Positions 26,875 to 35,005 of a DNA stretch of 64,000 bases are shown here, piece by piece. The stretch comes from Modestobacter lapidis (GTDB taxonomy: Bacteria; Actinomycetota; Actinomycetes; Mycobacteriales; Geodermatophilaceae), in NCBI GenBank assembly GCA_019779905.1, contig JABAKE010000012.1, positions 1 to 64,000 on the forward strand, in the 5' to 3' direction. The notes under the pieces were generated by a model. It had not been told where the DNA came from. It did not search any database and worked only from the letters and a program-made list of their open reading frames with translations. The translations under genes were made by a program, and so were the position numbers. The first letter of the stretch is position 1. Each line of letters starts with the position of its first letter.

Positions 26875-28266
26875 GTGACGGGGCCGGGAGGGACCCCGCC
26901 ACCGGGGCCCGGCCCCGCCGGGACGACGCCGGTCGACCCGCTGGAGGGCGGCGGGCCGGTCGAGCAGCCGCAGCCGGTACGCCGCCGGCGGGGCTGGGCC
27001 ATCGACACCTCGCCGCTGCGCAACCGGCACTACCGGCGGGTGTTCAGCGGGGTCGCGGTCACGATGCTCGGCCAGCAGATGACGCTGGTCGCCGTTCCGT
27101 ACCAGGTCTACCAGCTCACCGGTTCCACGCTGATGGTCGGCGTCACCTCCATCGTGGCGCTGGTCCCGCTGGTGGTCTTCGGCCTGCTCGGCGGTGCGAT
27201 CGCCGACGCCATGGACCGCCGCACGCTGATGGTGGTGACGTCGGTCGGCGCCGCCGTGACCAGCGCGCTGCTGGCGGTGCAGGCACTGCTGCCCGGTGAC
27301 GGCAACCTGGCCGTGCTGTGGGTGCTCACCGCCGCCGTGTCGGGATTCGCGGCGGTCAACCAGCCGGCGCGCAGCGCGGTCATCCCGGCGCTGGTGGGCA
27401 ACGAGGGGGTGGCGGCGGCCAACGCGCTGGCCATGACGGTGCGCCAGGCCGGCGTCATCGTCGGGCCGCTGTTGGCCGGGCTGCTGATCGGCCTGGGCGA
27501 CCTGGCGATCACCTACACGGTCGACGCGATCGGCTTCGTCGCCGCGGCGGTCCTGCTGCGCGGGCTGCCGCCGCTGCCCCCGGGCGGGGAGACCCACCGG
27601 CTGCACCTGGGCCGCGCCGTGCGCGGCGTGTGGGAGGGGTTCGCCTTCCTGCGCACCCAGCCGGTGCTGCTGATGACCTTCGTCGTCGACGTCATCGCGA
27701 TGCTGTTCGCCTGGCCGCAGGCGGTCTTCCCCGAGCTGTCGCAGACCACGTACGGCGGGGACGCCAACAGCCTGGGCTGGCTGTTCGCCGGGGTCTCGAT
27801 CGGGTCGCTGCTGATGGGGCTGACTTCGGGCTGGGTGAGCCGGGTCGACCGGCAGGGCGCGGTCGTGCTGGCCGCCATCGCGGTCTGGGGCGTGGCGATC
27901 ATCGGGTTCGGGCTGGCCTCGACGCTGTGGTTGGCGGTCTTCTGCCTGGCCGTGGCGGGCGCCGGCGACATGGTCAGCGCGGTGCTGCGCTCGTCGATGC
28001 TGCAGACGGCGGCGCCGGACGAGATGCGCGGGCGGATGCAGGGCGTGTTCATCGTCGTCGTCGCGGGCGGGCCCCGGCTGGGTGACCTGCGCGCCGGTCT
28101 GGTCGCCAGCAGCTTCGGCGTGAGCATGGCGATGGTGTCCGGCGGCGTGATCATCGTGGTGGCGATGGCCGTGGTGGCCGTCGCCGTCCCGTCGTTCTGG
28201 CTGTTCCGCGCGTCCCGGGCCGACGAACTCGCCGAGCAGGCCCGCCGCCGGCTGGCAGCGGACTGA
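26875..28266 (+). CDS. MFS transporter, EntS-like (MFS_3)
   Basis: A 463-residue facilitator with about 12 TMs. After a Pro/Gly-rich cytoplasmic tail of ~45 residues comes WAIDTSPLRNRHYRRVFSGVAVTMLGQQMTLVAVPYQVYQLTGS, the hallmark start of enterobactin-exporter-like proteins. The loop motif GGAIADAMDRRTLMVV, AAVNQPARSAVIPALV, and SSMLQTAAPDEMRGRMQGVF are family blocks. Start GTG 26875 has GGCGAGGAG upstream; an earlier GTG at 26845 is possible. The exported compound is unknown; a siderophore is possible by family but no siderophore genes are nearby. Confidence 0.86.
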   Translation: MTGPGGTPPPGPGPAGTTPVDPLEGGGPVEQPQPVRRRRGWAIDTSPLRNRHYRRVFSGVAVTMLGQQMTLVAVPYQVYQLTGSTLMVGVTSIVALVPLVVFGLLGGAIADAMDRRTLMVVTSVGAAVTSALLAVQALLPGDGNLAVLWVLTAAVSGFAAVNQPARSAVIPALVGNEGVAAANALAMTVRQAGVIVGPLLAGLLIGLGDLAITYTVDAIGFVAAAVLLRGLPPLPPGGETHRLHLGRAVRGVWEGFAFLRTQPVLLMTFVVDVIAMLFAWPQAVFPELSQTTYGGDANSLGWLFAGVSIGSLLMGLTSGWVSRVDRQGAVVLAAIAVWGVAIIGFGLASTLWLAVFCLAVAGAGDMVSAVLRSSMLQTAAPDEMRGRMQGVFIVVVAGGPRLGDLRAGLVASSFGVSMAMVSGGVIIVVAMAVVAVAVPSFWLFRASRADELAEQARRRLAAD

Positions 28267-28308
28267 CGGCTCGCGCTTGCACCGGGGGAGGCGGGGTAGC
28301 GGGGGGCC

Positions 28309-29490
28309 ATGGCCCTGCCCCGCATCCTCGTGCTCGTCCTCGCCGGTGGTGCCGGCGGCCGGCTGGAACTGCTCACCGAGAACCGGGCCAAGCCCGCCGT
28401 CCCGTTCGCCGGGGTGTACCGGCTGATCGACTTCCCGCTGAGCAACTGCGAGCACTCCCAGATTCCCGACGTGTGGATCTCGGTGCAGTTCCACCCGACG
28501 TCGCTGCACGACCACCTGTCCAACGGCCGGCCCTGGGACCTCGACCGCACCACCGGCGGCCTGCTGACCCTGCCGCCGTTCATGGGCACCCACCGGGGCG
28601 GCTGGAACACCGGCACCGCCGACTCGCTGTGGCGGCACGCGGACCTGATCCGCGGGTTCGGCGCCGACGCGCTCGTCGTCGTCAGCTCCGACGCCGTGTA
28701 CAAGCTGGACTACCGGGAGGTCGTCGAGGCCCACCTGGGCTCCGGCGCGGAGGTCACGATGGTGACCACCGAGGTCGCCGAGGACGATGCCTCGCGCTAC
28801 GGCATCGTGCAGGTCGGCGAGGGCGGCAAGGTCAGCGACTACGCCTACAAGCCGGAGCAGCCGGCGACCACCATGGCCACGAACGAGGTCTTCGTGTTCT
28901 CCCCGGGGCCGACCCTCGACCGGCTCGAGGCGATCAACGCCGACGTCGGGGAGGAAGGGCTGGAGGACCTCGGCAGCCACCTGCTGCCGGCCCAGACCCG
29001 GGACGGGCAGGCCCGGGCCTTCCCGCTGCCGGGCTACTGGCGCGACGTCGGGACCGTGCCGTCCTACTGGGAGGCGCACCGCGACTTCCTGTCCGCGGAG
29101 CCGCCGATCGACCTCGACGAGCCCGGCTGGCCGGTGCACACGAGGGGCGGCCGGCGCAGTGCCGCCCGGCTGCTGCCGGGCGCGGTGCTCGAGGAGTGCC
29201 TGGTGTCCGGCGGCACCCGGGTGGCCGGGCACGTGACCGGGTCGGTGCTGTCGCCAGGGGTGGTCGTGGAGGCCGGGGCGACCGTCGTGGATTCGGTGCT
29301 GCTGCCCGGTGTCCGGGTGCGGGCCGGGGCGACGGTCACCCGCGCCGTCCTGGACGACCAGGTCGACGTGGGGGAGCGGGCCACGATCGGGGGGGACGGC
29401 GACATCACCCTGGTCGGCCGCCGGGCCGCGGTCGGGGCCGGGGCCTCGCTGGCCGCCGGGGCGCGGTTCCCGGAGCCCGAGGAGGATTAG
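28309..29490 (+). CDS. Glucose-1-phosphate adenylyltransferase-like (GlgC-type) nucleotidyltransferase
   Basis: A 393-residue protein with an N-terminal nucleotidyltransferase domain and a C-terminal left-handed beta-helix (VSGGTRVAGHVTGSVLSPGVVVEAGATVVDSVLLPGVRV hexapeptide repeats). GlgC hallmarks are clear: AKPAVPFAGVYRLIDFPLSNCEHS, GTADSLWRH, SDAVYKLDY and YWRDVGTV. The nucleotide loop reads LAGGAGGRLELLTENRAKPA, where GlgC normally has RLxPLT, so the Pro is Leu here. It may make ADP-glucose for glycogen, or be a GlgC-like paralogue of different specificity; no other glycogen genes are adjacent. ATG start. Confidence 0.82.
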   Translation: MALPRILVLVLAGGAGGRLELLTENRAKPAVPFAGVYRLIDFPLSNCEHSQIPDVWISVQFHPTSLHDHLSNGRPWDLDRTTGGLLTLPPFMGTHRGGWNTGTADSLWRHADLIRGFGADALVVVSSDAVYKLDYREVVEAHLGSGAEVTMVTTEVAEDDASRYGIVQVGEGGKVSDYAYKPEQPATTMATNEVFVFSPGPTLDRLEAINADVGEEGLEDLGSHLLPAQTRDGQARAFPLPGYWRDVGTVPSYWEAHRDFLSAEPPIDLDEPGWPVHTRGGRRSAARLLPGAVLEECLVSGGTRVAGHVTGSVLSPGVVVEAGATVVDSVLLPGVRVRAGATVTRAVLDDQVDVGERATIGGDGDITLVGRRAAVGAGASLAAGARFPEPEED

Positions 29491-29502
29491 CCCGCCCGGG
29501 GG

Positions 29503-30195
29503 TCACGCCAGGGCGTGCGCGACCACCCGGAGGTCGGTGACGAGCGCGTCGTAGGCGGCGGCCCGGCCCTCCCCCGGCGTCCGCAGCACGGCGGAAGGGT
29601 GCGTGGTCGCCAGGATCCAGGTCTGCGCCGGCACCTCCTCCTCCGGCTCGGGCCCGTCGGCGGCGGCCTCGCCCACCTCGGCGGCCGGCACGCCCGGCGG
29701 TGTCCACGGCAGCAGTTGTCCGCGCTCCCGGGTGATCCGGAACGACGGCGAGATGAGCGCCTTGGCCGCGACCGCGCCCAGGCAGACGACGACCTCCGGG
29801 GCGAGGACGGCGAACTCCGCCTCCAGCCACGGCCGGCAGGCCGCCAGGTGCTCCGCGCCGGGCGACTGGTGGATCCGGCGCTTGGGCGTCGGGGTGAACC
29901 GGAAGTGCTTGACCGCGTTGGTGACGTAGGCGTCCCGGCGGTCGATCTGCGCGTCGGCCAGCGCCCGGTCCAGCAGCTTTCCGGCCGGGCCGACGAACGG
30001 CTCACCGGCGCGGTCCTCCTGGTCGCCGGGCTGCTCGCCGACGAAGACGATCCGGGCGGACTCCGGGCCCTCGCCGAAGACGGTCTGGGTGGCCGGCTCC
30101 CACAGCTCGCAGGCCCGGCACCCGGCGGCCGCCTCGCGGAGCCGGGCCAGGCCGACGTCGTCGGGGACCTGGGCGGGATGGTTGTGCGCGCTCAT
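29503..30195 (-). CDS. udgX: UdgX: covalent uracil-DNA glycosylase
   Basis: A 230-residue Fe-S uracil-DNA glycosylase. Motif A is GEQPGDQEDRAGEPFVGPAG (from residue 53), Fe-S cysteines start at C26/C29, and the terminal motif is THPSAVLR. What sets UdgX apart from family-4 enzymes is the R-loop KRRIHQ, here residues 105-110 in TPTPKRRIHQSP, with His109 at the position shown in Mycobacterium smegmatis UdgX to bond covalently to the abasic sugar after uracil excision. It should act on uracil from cytosine deamination. Divergent from the ABC operon at 30360. Confidence 0.93.
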   Translation of the reverse strand: MSAHNHPAQVPDDVGLARLREAAAGCRACELWEPATQTVFGEGPESARIVFVGEQPGDQEDRAGEPFVGPAGKLLDRALADAQIDRRDAYVTNAVKHFRFTPTPKRRIHQSPGAEHLAACRPWLEAEFAVLAPEVVVCLGAVAAKALISPSFRITRERGQLLPWTPPGVPAAEVGEAAADGPEPEEEVPAQTWILATTHPSAVLRTPGEGRAAAYDALVTDLRVVAHALA

Positions 30196-30261
30196 GGCCC
30201 GATGACACCGGAAACGGGGTGAGCGTGCAGGGTGAACCCGAGCGGGTGCTGGAGTGTTCGC

Positions 30262-30309
30262 TTGACGATTCGGAAAGTGGTGGGCCAGGCTTTCCGCGGC
30301 GGAAAGTGG
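30262..30309 (+). promoter_or_regulatory. Promoter with overlapping palindrome for NatAB-type ABC operon
   Basis: TTGACG (30262-30267) and CAGGCT (30286-30291) make a -35/-10-like pair 18 nt apart. The inverted repeat CGGAAAG/CTTTCCG (30271-30277 and 30290-30296) lies between and over the -10, and CGGAAAGTGG recurs at 30300-30309: a likely repressor operator. Confidence 0.5.
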
Positions 30310-30359
30310 GCGGTCGCCGGCCGCGCCGCACCGGCTCGCCCGACACCCTCGGAGGGACA

Positions 30360-31271
30360 GTGCTCGAGTTCGACGGCCTCTACAAGGCCTACGGCAGCAA
30401 CCAGGTGCTCCAGGGAGTCGGCTTCACCGTCGCCCCGGGGCAGATGTTCGGCTTCTGCGGCTCCAACGGCGCCGGGAAGACCACCACGATGCGGATCGCC
30501 ATGGGCCTGGCCCGGTCCGACGCCGGCGAGGTGCGCTGGAACGGCGCCCGGGTGGACGAAGAGGCCCGCCGCCGGATCGGCTACATGCCCGAGGAGCGCG
30601 GTCTCTACCCGAAGATGAAGGTCGGCGAGCAGCTCGCCTACTTCGCCCGGCTGCACGGCATGGCCGCCGGCCCCGCCACCAGCGCCGCCGCCGAGTGGGC
30701 CGACCGGCTGGGGCTGGCCGAGCGCCGCAACGACCGGGTGGAGAAGCTCTCGCTGGGCAACCAGCAGCGCGTGCAGCTGGCCGCCGCGCTGGTCAGCGAG
30801 CCCGACGTGCTGATCCTCGACGAGCCGTTCTCCGGGCTGGACCCGGTGGGCGTCGACTCCCTCGCCGAGGCGCTGCTCGACCAGTGCCGCCGCGGCGTCC
30901 CGGTGGTGTTCTCCAGCCACCAGCTCGACCTGGTCGAGCGGCTCTGCGACGCCGTCGGCATCCTCGCCCGGGGCACGATCGTGGCCAGCGGCACCGTCGC
31001 CGAGCTCAAGGCGGCCGGCAGCGGCCGGCAGCTGCGGGTCGTCGCTCCCCAGGCGCGCCCCGGCTGGGCGGCCGGGCTGCCCGGCGTCCGGGTGGTGTCC
31101 GAGCAGCGCGGCGACACGGTGCTGGAGGTGGCCCAGGGGTACGACGACCAGCAGGTGCTCGCCGCCGCGCTGACCACCGGCCCGGTCACCCATTTCGCCT
31201 GGCGCGAACCCACGCTCGTCGAACTGTTCCGCGGTGCCGTCACCGCGGCCCCCGCGGAGGTGGCGGCGTGA
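30360..31271 (+). CDS. ABC transporter ATP-binding protein (NatA-like)
   Basis: A 303-residue ATPase with Walker A GSNGAGKTT, signature LSLGNQQRVQLA, Walker B VLILDEPFSGLD and switch His in SSHQLDLVERL. YMPEERGLYPKMKV after the Q-loop and the long C-terminal regulatory domain are typical of NatA-like exporter ATPases. GTG 30360 follows a strong SD (GGAGGG, 6 nt upstream); a longer frame from 30219 lacks homology. Its TGA overlaps the permease GTG (GTGA). By family, NatAB exports Na+ or a drug; the substrate here is unproven. Confidence 0.9.
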   Translation: MLEFDGLYKAYGSNQVLQGVGFTVAPGQMFGFCGSNGAGKTTTMRIAMGLARSDAGEVRWNGARVDEEARRRIGYMPEERGLYPKMKVGEQLAYFARLHGMAAGPATSAAAEWADRLGLAERRNDRVEKLSLGNQQRVQLAAALVSEPDVLILDEPFSGLDPVGVDSLAEALLDQCRRGVPVVFSSHQLDLVERLCDAVGILARGTIVASGTVAELKAAGSGRQLRVVAPQARPGWAAGLPGVRVVSEQRGDTVLEVAQGYDDQQVLAAALTTGPVTHFAWREPTLVELFRGAVTAAPAEVAA

Positions 31272-32503
31272 CCGCGTCCACGCAGGCCCCGACCCAGGCG
31301 TCGGCCCGGACCCCGCCCCCGGCGACCCGGCCGAACAGCGCGGCCGCACAGGTCCGCCTGGTCGCGGGCCGGGAGATCTCGACGCGGATCCGGGACAAGG
31401 GGTTCCTGATCGGTTCCGCCGTCCTGATCCTGCTGATCCTGGGCATGCTGGTCTTCCAGGTGGTGCTCAGCAGCGGCAGCGACGACACCCGGATCGGCGT
31501 GGTCGACGGCAACGCCGCGGTGGACCAGGCGCTGCAGGCGCAGGGCGAGGCCTTCGGCACCGACGTGGAGGTCGTCGCGCTCGACGACGAGGCCGCCGCG
31601 CGCACCGCCGTCGAGGCGGAGGACGTCGACGCCGCCCTGCTCGCCCCGTCCGGCGCGCAGCCCGAGCTGCTCGTGATGAGCGGCGACGCGCAGCTCGAGG
31701 CGCTGGTCCAGTCGACCGTGCAGGGTCTGTCGATCGACGACCAGCTCACCGCGGCCGGGGTCCAGCTGACGCCGCCGCCCCAGGTCGACGTCGTCGCCCT
31801 CGAGGAGGACGCGGAGGAGAACACCGAGGCGACCGTCGTCGCGGTGGTCGGCGTCCTGGTGCTCTACAGCCTGCTGATCCTCTTCGGGCAGTTCGTCGCC
31901 CAGGGCGTGGTCGAGGAGAAGTCCAGCCGGGTGGTCGAGCTGCTGCTCGCGACCATGCGCCCGTGGCAGCTGCTGGCCGGGAAGATCATCGGCCTGGGGC
32001 TGCTCGGCTTCCTGCAGATGCTGGTGATCGCCGTCGTCGGGGTGGTCGGGGCGCTGGCCTTCGACGTCGTCAGCGTGCCCGGCCGGCTGATCGGCACCGT
32101 GGTCACCGTCATCGCCTGGTTCGTGGTCGGCTACGCCTTCTACGCCTCGGTGTTCGCCGCGGCGGCCTCGCTGGTCAGCCGCCAGGAGGACCTGGGCAGC
32201 GTCATCACCCCGGCCTCCATCCTGCTGGTGCTCGGCTTCGTCATCTCCTTCCAGGCGGCCCAGGACCCGAACAGCACGCTGGCCACGGTCACCTCGTTCG
32301 TGCCCGGGATGTCGCCGATGGTGATGCCGGTGCGGCAGGCTGCCGGTGCCGCCGCCTGGTGGGAGGTCGCGGTGGCCGTCGTCCTGATGGTGCTGGCGAT
32401 CGCCGCGATCGTCCGGATCGGTGGGCGGGTCTACGCCGGGGCGCTGCTGCGCACCGGCGGCAAGGTGAAGTTCCGGGAGGCGCTGAAGGCCGAGCGCGTC
32501 TGA
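31268..32503 (+). CDS. ABC transporter permease (NatB/ABC-2 type)
   Basis: A 411-residue permease: N-terminal Ala/Pro-rich tail, TM1 near residues 43-67 (KGFLIGSAVLILLILGMLVF), an extracytoplasmic domain of about 120 residues, then five or six TMs including LFGQFVAQGVVEEKSSRVVELLLATMRPWQLLAGKIIG, the NatB/ABC-2 coupling block. The end GALLRTGGKVKFREALKAERV is cytoplasmic. The GTG overlaps the ATPase stop. The TGA is followed immediately by a hairpin and a 46-bp tandem array. Confidence 0.88.
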   Translation: MTASTQAPTQASARTPPPATRPNSAAAQVRLVAGREISTRIRDKGFLIGSAVLILLILGMLVFQVVLSSGSDDTRIGVVDGNAAVDQALQAQGEAFGTDVEVVALDDEAAARTAVEAEDVDAALLAPSGAQPELLVMSGDAQLEALVQSTVQGLSIDDQLTAAGVQLTPPPQVDVVALEEDAEENTEATVVAVVGVLVLYSLLILFGQFVAQGVVEEKSSRVVELLLATMRPWQLLAGKIIGLGLLGFLQMLVIAVVGVVGALAFDVVSVPGRLIGTVVTVIAWFVVGYAFYASVFAAAASLVSRQEDLGSVITPASILLVLGFVISFQAAQDPNSTLATVTSFVPGMSPMVMPVRQAAGAAAWWEVAVAVVLMVLAIAAIVRIGGRVYAGALLRTGGKVKFREALKAERV

Positions 32504-32582
32504 AGAAGGACCACCCTTCCCCCCACGCCTCGCAAGCTCGGCGCGGGCCCCTGAAGGGTGGCCGCTCCAGCACGTCACCACG
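32504..32582 (+). terminator. Stop-abutting hairpin after ABC permease
   Basis: The permease TGA is followed by AGAAGGACCACCCTTCC, a C-rich arm, a CCTCGCAAGCTCGGCGCGGG core, and GAAGGGTGGCC completing the stem. Its 3' half is the founder of the tandem array. Confidence 0.7.
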
Positions 32583-32801
32583 CTCGGCGCGGGCCCCTGA
32601 AGGGTGGCCGCTCCAGCACGTCACCACGCTCGGCGCGGGCCCCTGAAGGGTGGCCGCTCCAGCACGTCACCACGCTCGGCGCGGGCCCCTGAAGGGTGGC
32701 CGCTCCAGCACGTCACCACGCTCGGCGCGGGCCCCTGAAGGGTGGCCGCTCCAGCACGTCACCACGCTCGGCGCGGGCCCCTGAAGGGTGGCCGCTCCAG
32801 C
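32537..32801 (+). repeat. 46-bp tandem repeat, six copies
   Basis: Units start at 32537, 32583, 32629, 32675, 32721 and 32767, each beginning CTCGGCGCGGGCCCCTGAAG and continuing GGTGGCCGCTCCAGCACGTC plus ACCACG. Copies appear identical; the sixth ends early (CTCCAGC then CCGCC). There are no spacers, so this is not CRISPR. The unit contains the 3' arm of the terminator hairpin, so the array offers six 3' arms to one 5' arm. Confidence 0.9.
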
Positions 32802-32819
32802 CGCCGGCCGGTGCGCGCC

Positions 32820-32861
32820 GTGGTCGCCGTCCTCACCTCCCAGCGTGAGGACGGCGACCAC
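32820..32861. repeat. Perfect 17-bp inverted repeat, dispersed family B
   Basis: GTGGTCGCCGTCCTCAC (32820-32836) and GTGAGGACGGCGACCAC (32845-32861) with an 8-nt loop. GTGAGGACGGCGACCACAGG recurs at 58029-58048, in another intergenic palindrome. Lies 54 nt upstream of the F420 oxidoreductase ATG. Confidence 0.8.
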
Positions 32862-32915
32862 AGGGTGGGGTCGGTGCCCGGTTCGGCCGACCCGGCGGCG
32901 GGGTAGCCGCAGCCC

Positions 32916-33896
32916 ATGAGCATGCAGCTGGGCTACACCCTGATGACCGAGCAGTCCGGGCCGAAGGACCTGGTCTCCCACGCCGTCGGCGCCGAGGCGG
33001 CCGGCTTCGACTTCGCCGTCAGCAGCGACCACTACTTCCCGTGGCTGGACGAGATGGGCCACGCCCCCAACGCCTGGGTCACGCTCGGCGCGGTGGCGCA
33101 GGCGACCAGCCGGTTGCCGCTGATGACCTACGTGACCTGCCCGATCATGCGGTACCGCCCGGCGGTGGTGGCCCAGCAGGCGGCGACCCTGCAGCTGCTC
33201 AGCGACGGCCGGTTCACCCTCGGCCTGGGCGCGGGCGAGAACCTCAACGAGCACGTGATCGGCGAGGGCTGGCCGCCGGTCGCCGTCCGGCACGAGATGC
33301 TCGCCGAGGCGGTGCAGATCATTCGGGAACTGCTCCAGGGCGAGGGATACACGACCTTCCACGGCGACCACTACGACGTCGACGGCGGCAGGATCTGGGA
33401 CCTCCCCGAGGGCGGGGTGCCGATCGGCATCGCCGTGTCGGGGGAGAAGTCGGTCGAGCTGGCCGCCGAGTACGCCGACGTGCTGATCGCCACCGAGCCC
33501 CGGCCCGAGCTCACCGAGACGTTCGCGGCCGCCGGCGGCGGGGACAAGCCGCGGATCGGCCAGATGCCGATCAGCTACGGCACCGACCGGGACGCGGCGG
33601 TCACCCGCGCGCACTCGCTGTTCCGCTGGTTCGGCCTGGGCTGGAAGGTCAACGCCGACCTGCCGGGGACGGCGGGTTTCGAGGCGGCCAGCCAGTTCGT
33701 GCGCGAGGAGGACGTCGCGGCGTCGATCCCATGCGGGAACGACGTCGGGGCGGTCATCGAGGCGGCGCAGGCCTACGCGGAGGCGGGCTTCAGCCACCTG
33801 GCGCTGGTGCAGATCGGCGGCGACCAGCAGCAGCCCTACCTGGAGTGGGCGCAGCGCGACCTGATGCCGGCCTGGCGGGAGGCCTTCGGCTCCTGA
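32916..33896 (+). CDS. LLM-class F420-dependent oxidoreductase (G6PDH-related)
   Basis: A 326-residue TIM-barrel luciferase-like protein of the group related to F420-dependent glucose-6-phosphate dehydrogenase. Visible: LGYTLMTEQSGPKDLVSHAVGAEAAGFDFAVSSDHYFPW at the N-terminus, TYVTCPIMRYRPAVVAQQAATLQLLSDGRFTLGLGAGENLNEHV (cofactor-binding block), and IAVSGEKSVELAAEYADVLIA. It would transfer hydride between reduced F420 and an unknown substrate in the cytoplasm. ATG 32916 lies downstream of the repeat-rich region; MSMQ offers a second ATG 6 nt on. Confidence 0.88.
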   Translation: MSMQLGYTLMTEQSGPKDLVSHAVGAEAAGFDFAVSSDHYFPWLDEMGHAPNAWVTLGAVAQATSRLPLMTYVTCPIMRYRPAVVAQQAATLQLLSDGRFTLGLGAGENLNEHVIGEGWPPVAVRHEMLAEAVQIIRELLQGEGYTTFHGDHYDVDGGRIWDLPEGGVPIGIAVSGEKSVELAAEYADVLIATEPRPELTETFAAAGGGDKPRIGQMPISYGTDRDAAVTRAHSLFRWFGLGWKVNADLPGTAGFEAASQFVREEDVAASIPCGNDVGAVIEAAQAYAEAGFSHLALVQIGGDQQQPYLEWAQRDLMPAWREAFGS

Positions 33897-33986
33897 AGAA
33901 GTACCCGGGTGCCCCCCACGACGCGCTTCGTACGCCGCGGGTGCCTGCACCCGGGCCTGCGAGGGGTGGGGGGCAGGGAGGTCCTT
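33897..33986. terminator. Convergent terminator element
   Basis: Both flanking stops lead into the same motif: TGA AGAAGTACCCGGG on the plus strand and TAG AAGGACCTCCCTGCC on the minus strand. Internal arms GGGTGCC and GGCACCC, and CCCCCCAC with GTGGGGGG, can pair. A member of the stop-abutting family shared by two convergent genes. Confidence 0.65.
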
Positions 33987-34925
33987 CTACTGGCGGAGGC
34001 CGCTGAGCGGGCCGCGGTAGGGAAACGCGGGCGGGCCGGTCACCCCGGGCCGGACGGTGAACAACCGCCCGGCGTCGGGCTGGCCGGTGCGCTCGTCGGC
34101 CGTCAGCCCGTGCACGGACGTGCTGACCACCAGCAGGTCGCGGCCCGGGCCGGCGAACGCGCAGCTCGACGTCTGGGACGCCGGGACGTCGACCACCGCG
34201 AGCAGCTCGCCGGCGGGGGAGTAGCGCCGCACCTGGCCGGCGCCCCACAGCGCGGTCCACAGGCAGCCCTCGTCGTCGACGGTCAGCCCGTCGGCGACGC
34301 CGTCGTCCCCGGCGAACCGGACCACCGGGCGCCGGCCGCCGAACTCGCCGGTGCCCAGGTCGTAGTCGAACGCCCACACGACCGCGGCGCCGGAGTCGGC
34401 GAGGTAGACGGTGCGGTCGTCGGGTGACCAGCCCAGCCCGTTCGAGATCGTGAGCCCGTCGAGGACCCTGCTGACCGTCCCGTCCAGGTCGACCCGGTAC
34501 AGCGCGCCGGCGCCGGGGCGCTCGTCGAAGGCCATCGTCCCGGCGAAGAACCGGCCGGCCCGGTCGCAGCCGCCGTCGTTCATCCGGGTGCCGCTGGGCC
34601 GGCCCTCCAGCGCCTGCGCCGGGCCACCCTCGCCGGCCAGCTCCAGCAGGGAGCGCACCTCACCGTCGGCGGTCACGGCGGTGAAGCCGGGGCCGGCGCC
34701 CAGCAGCCAGCCCCCGTGGGCAACCGGGACGGCGACGCCCACGGTGCCGCCCACCTCGACGGCGCCCACCTCGGTCAGCTCGCCGTCGGGGGACACCGTC
34801 GCCCGCCGGAACCGGCCGGCGGTGATGTCCACCCAGACGAGTTCCTGGCGATCGGCATCCCAGACCGGTCCCTCCCCGTGCTCGGCGGGGGACGGAGCGG
34901 CGGGCGCGGCCTGGAGTCGGGTCAC
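33987..34925 (-). CDS. SMP-30/gluconolactonase-like beta-propeller
   Basis: A 312-residue six-bladed propeller of the SMP-30/gluconolaconase/LRE family, calcium-dependent lactonases. Metal-site residues are recognisable: the Glu in AEHGEGPVWD, the Asn in RMNDGGCDRAGRFFAGTM, the Asn in TISNGLGWSPDDRTVYLAD and the Asp in VADGLTVDDEGCLW. The likely substrate is a sugar lactone, but there is no pathway neighbour to say which. GTG start at 34925. It is convergent with the F420 enzyme and 80 nt downstream of the FprA gene on the same strand. Confidence 0.87.
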   Translation of the reverse strand: MTRLQAAPAAPSPAEHGEGPVWDADRQELVWVDITAGRFRRATVSPDGELTEVGAVEVGGTVGVAVPVAHGGWLLGAGPGFTAVTADGEVRSLLELAGEGGPAQALEGRPSGTRMNDGGCDRAGRFFAGTMAFDERPGAGALYRVDLDGTVSRVLDGLTISNGLGWSPDDRTVYLADSGAAVVWAFDYDLGTGEFGGRRPVVRFAGDDGVADGLTVDDEGCLWTALWGAGQVRRYSPAGELLAVVDVPASQTSSCAFAGPGRDLLVVSTSVHGLTADERTGQPDAGRLFTVRPGVTGPPAFPYRGPLSGLRQ

Positions 34926-35005
34926 GGGAGCATCCTGCCCCGCGACACCGGGACCGCCACACCGGCGGTGGCTGCCGGCCGGGTGCCCGACGGGGCCGGC
35001 CGCAC

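Noticed and set aside
32537-32801. Possible CRISPR array
   Set aside because: The 46-bp units are contiguous and identical with no spacers; no cas genes are near.
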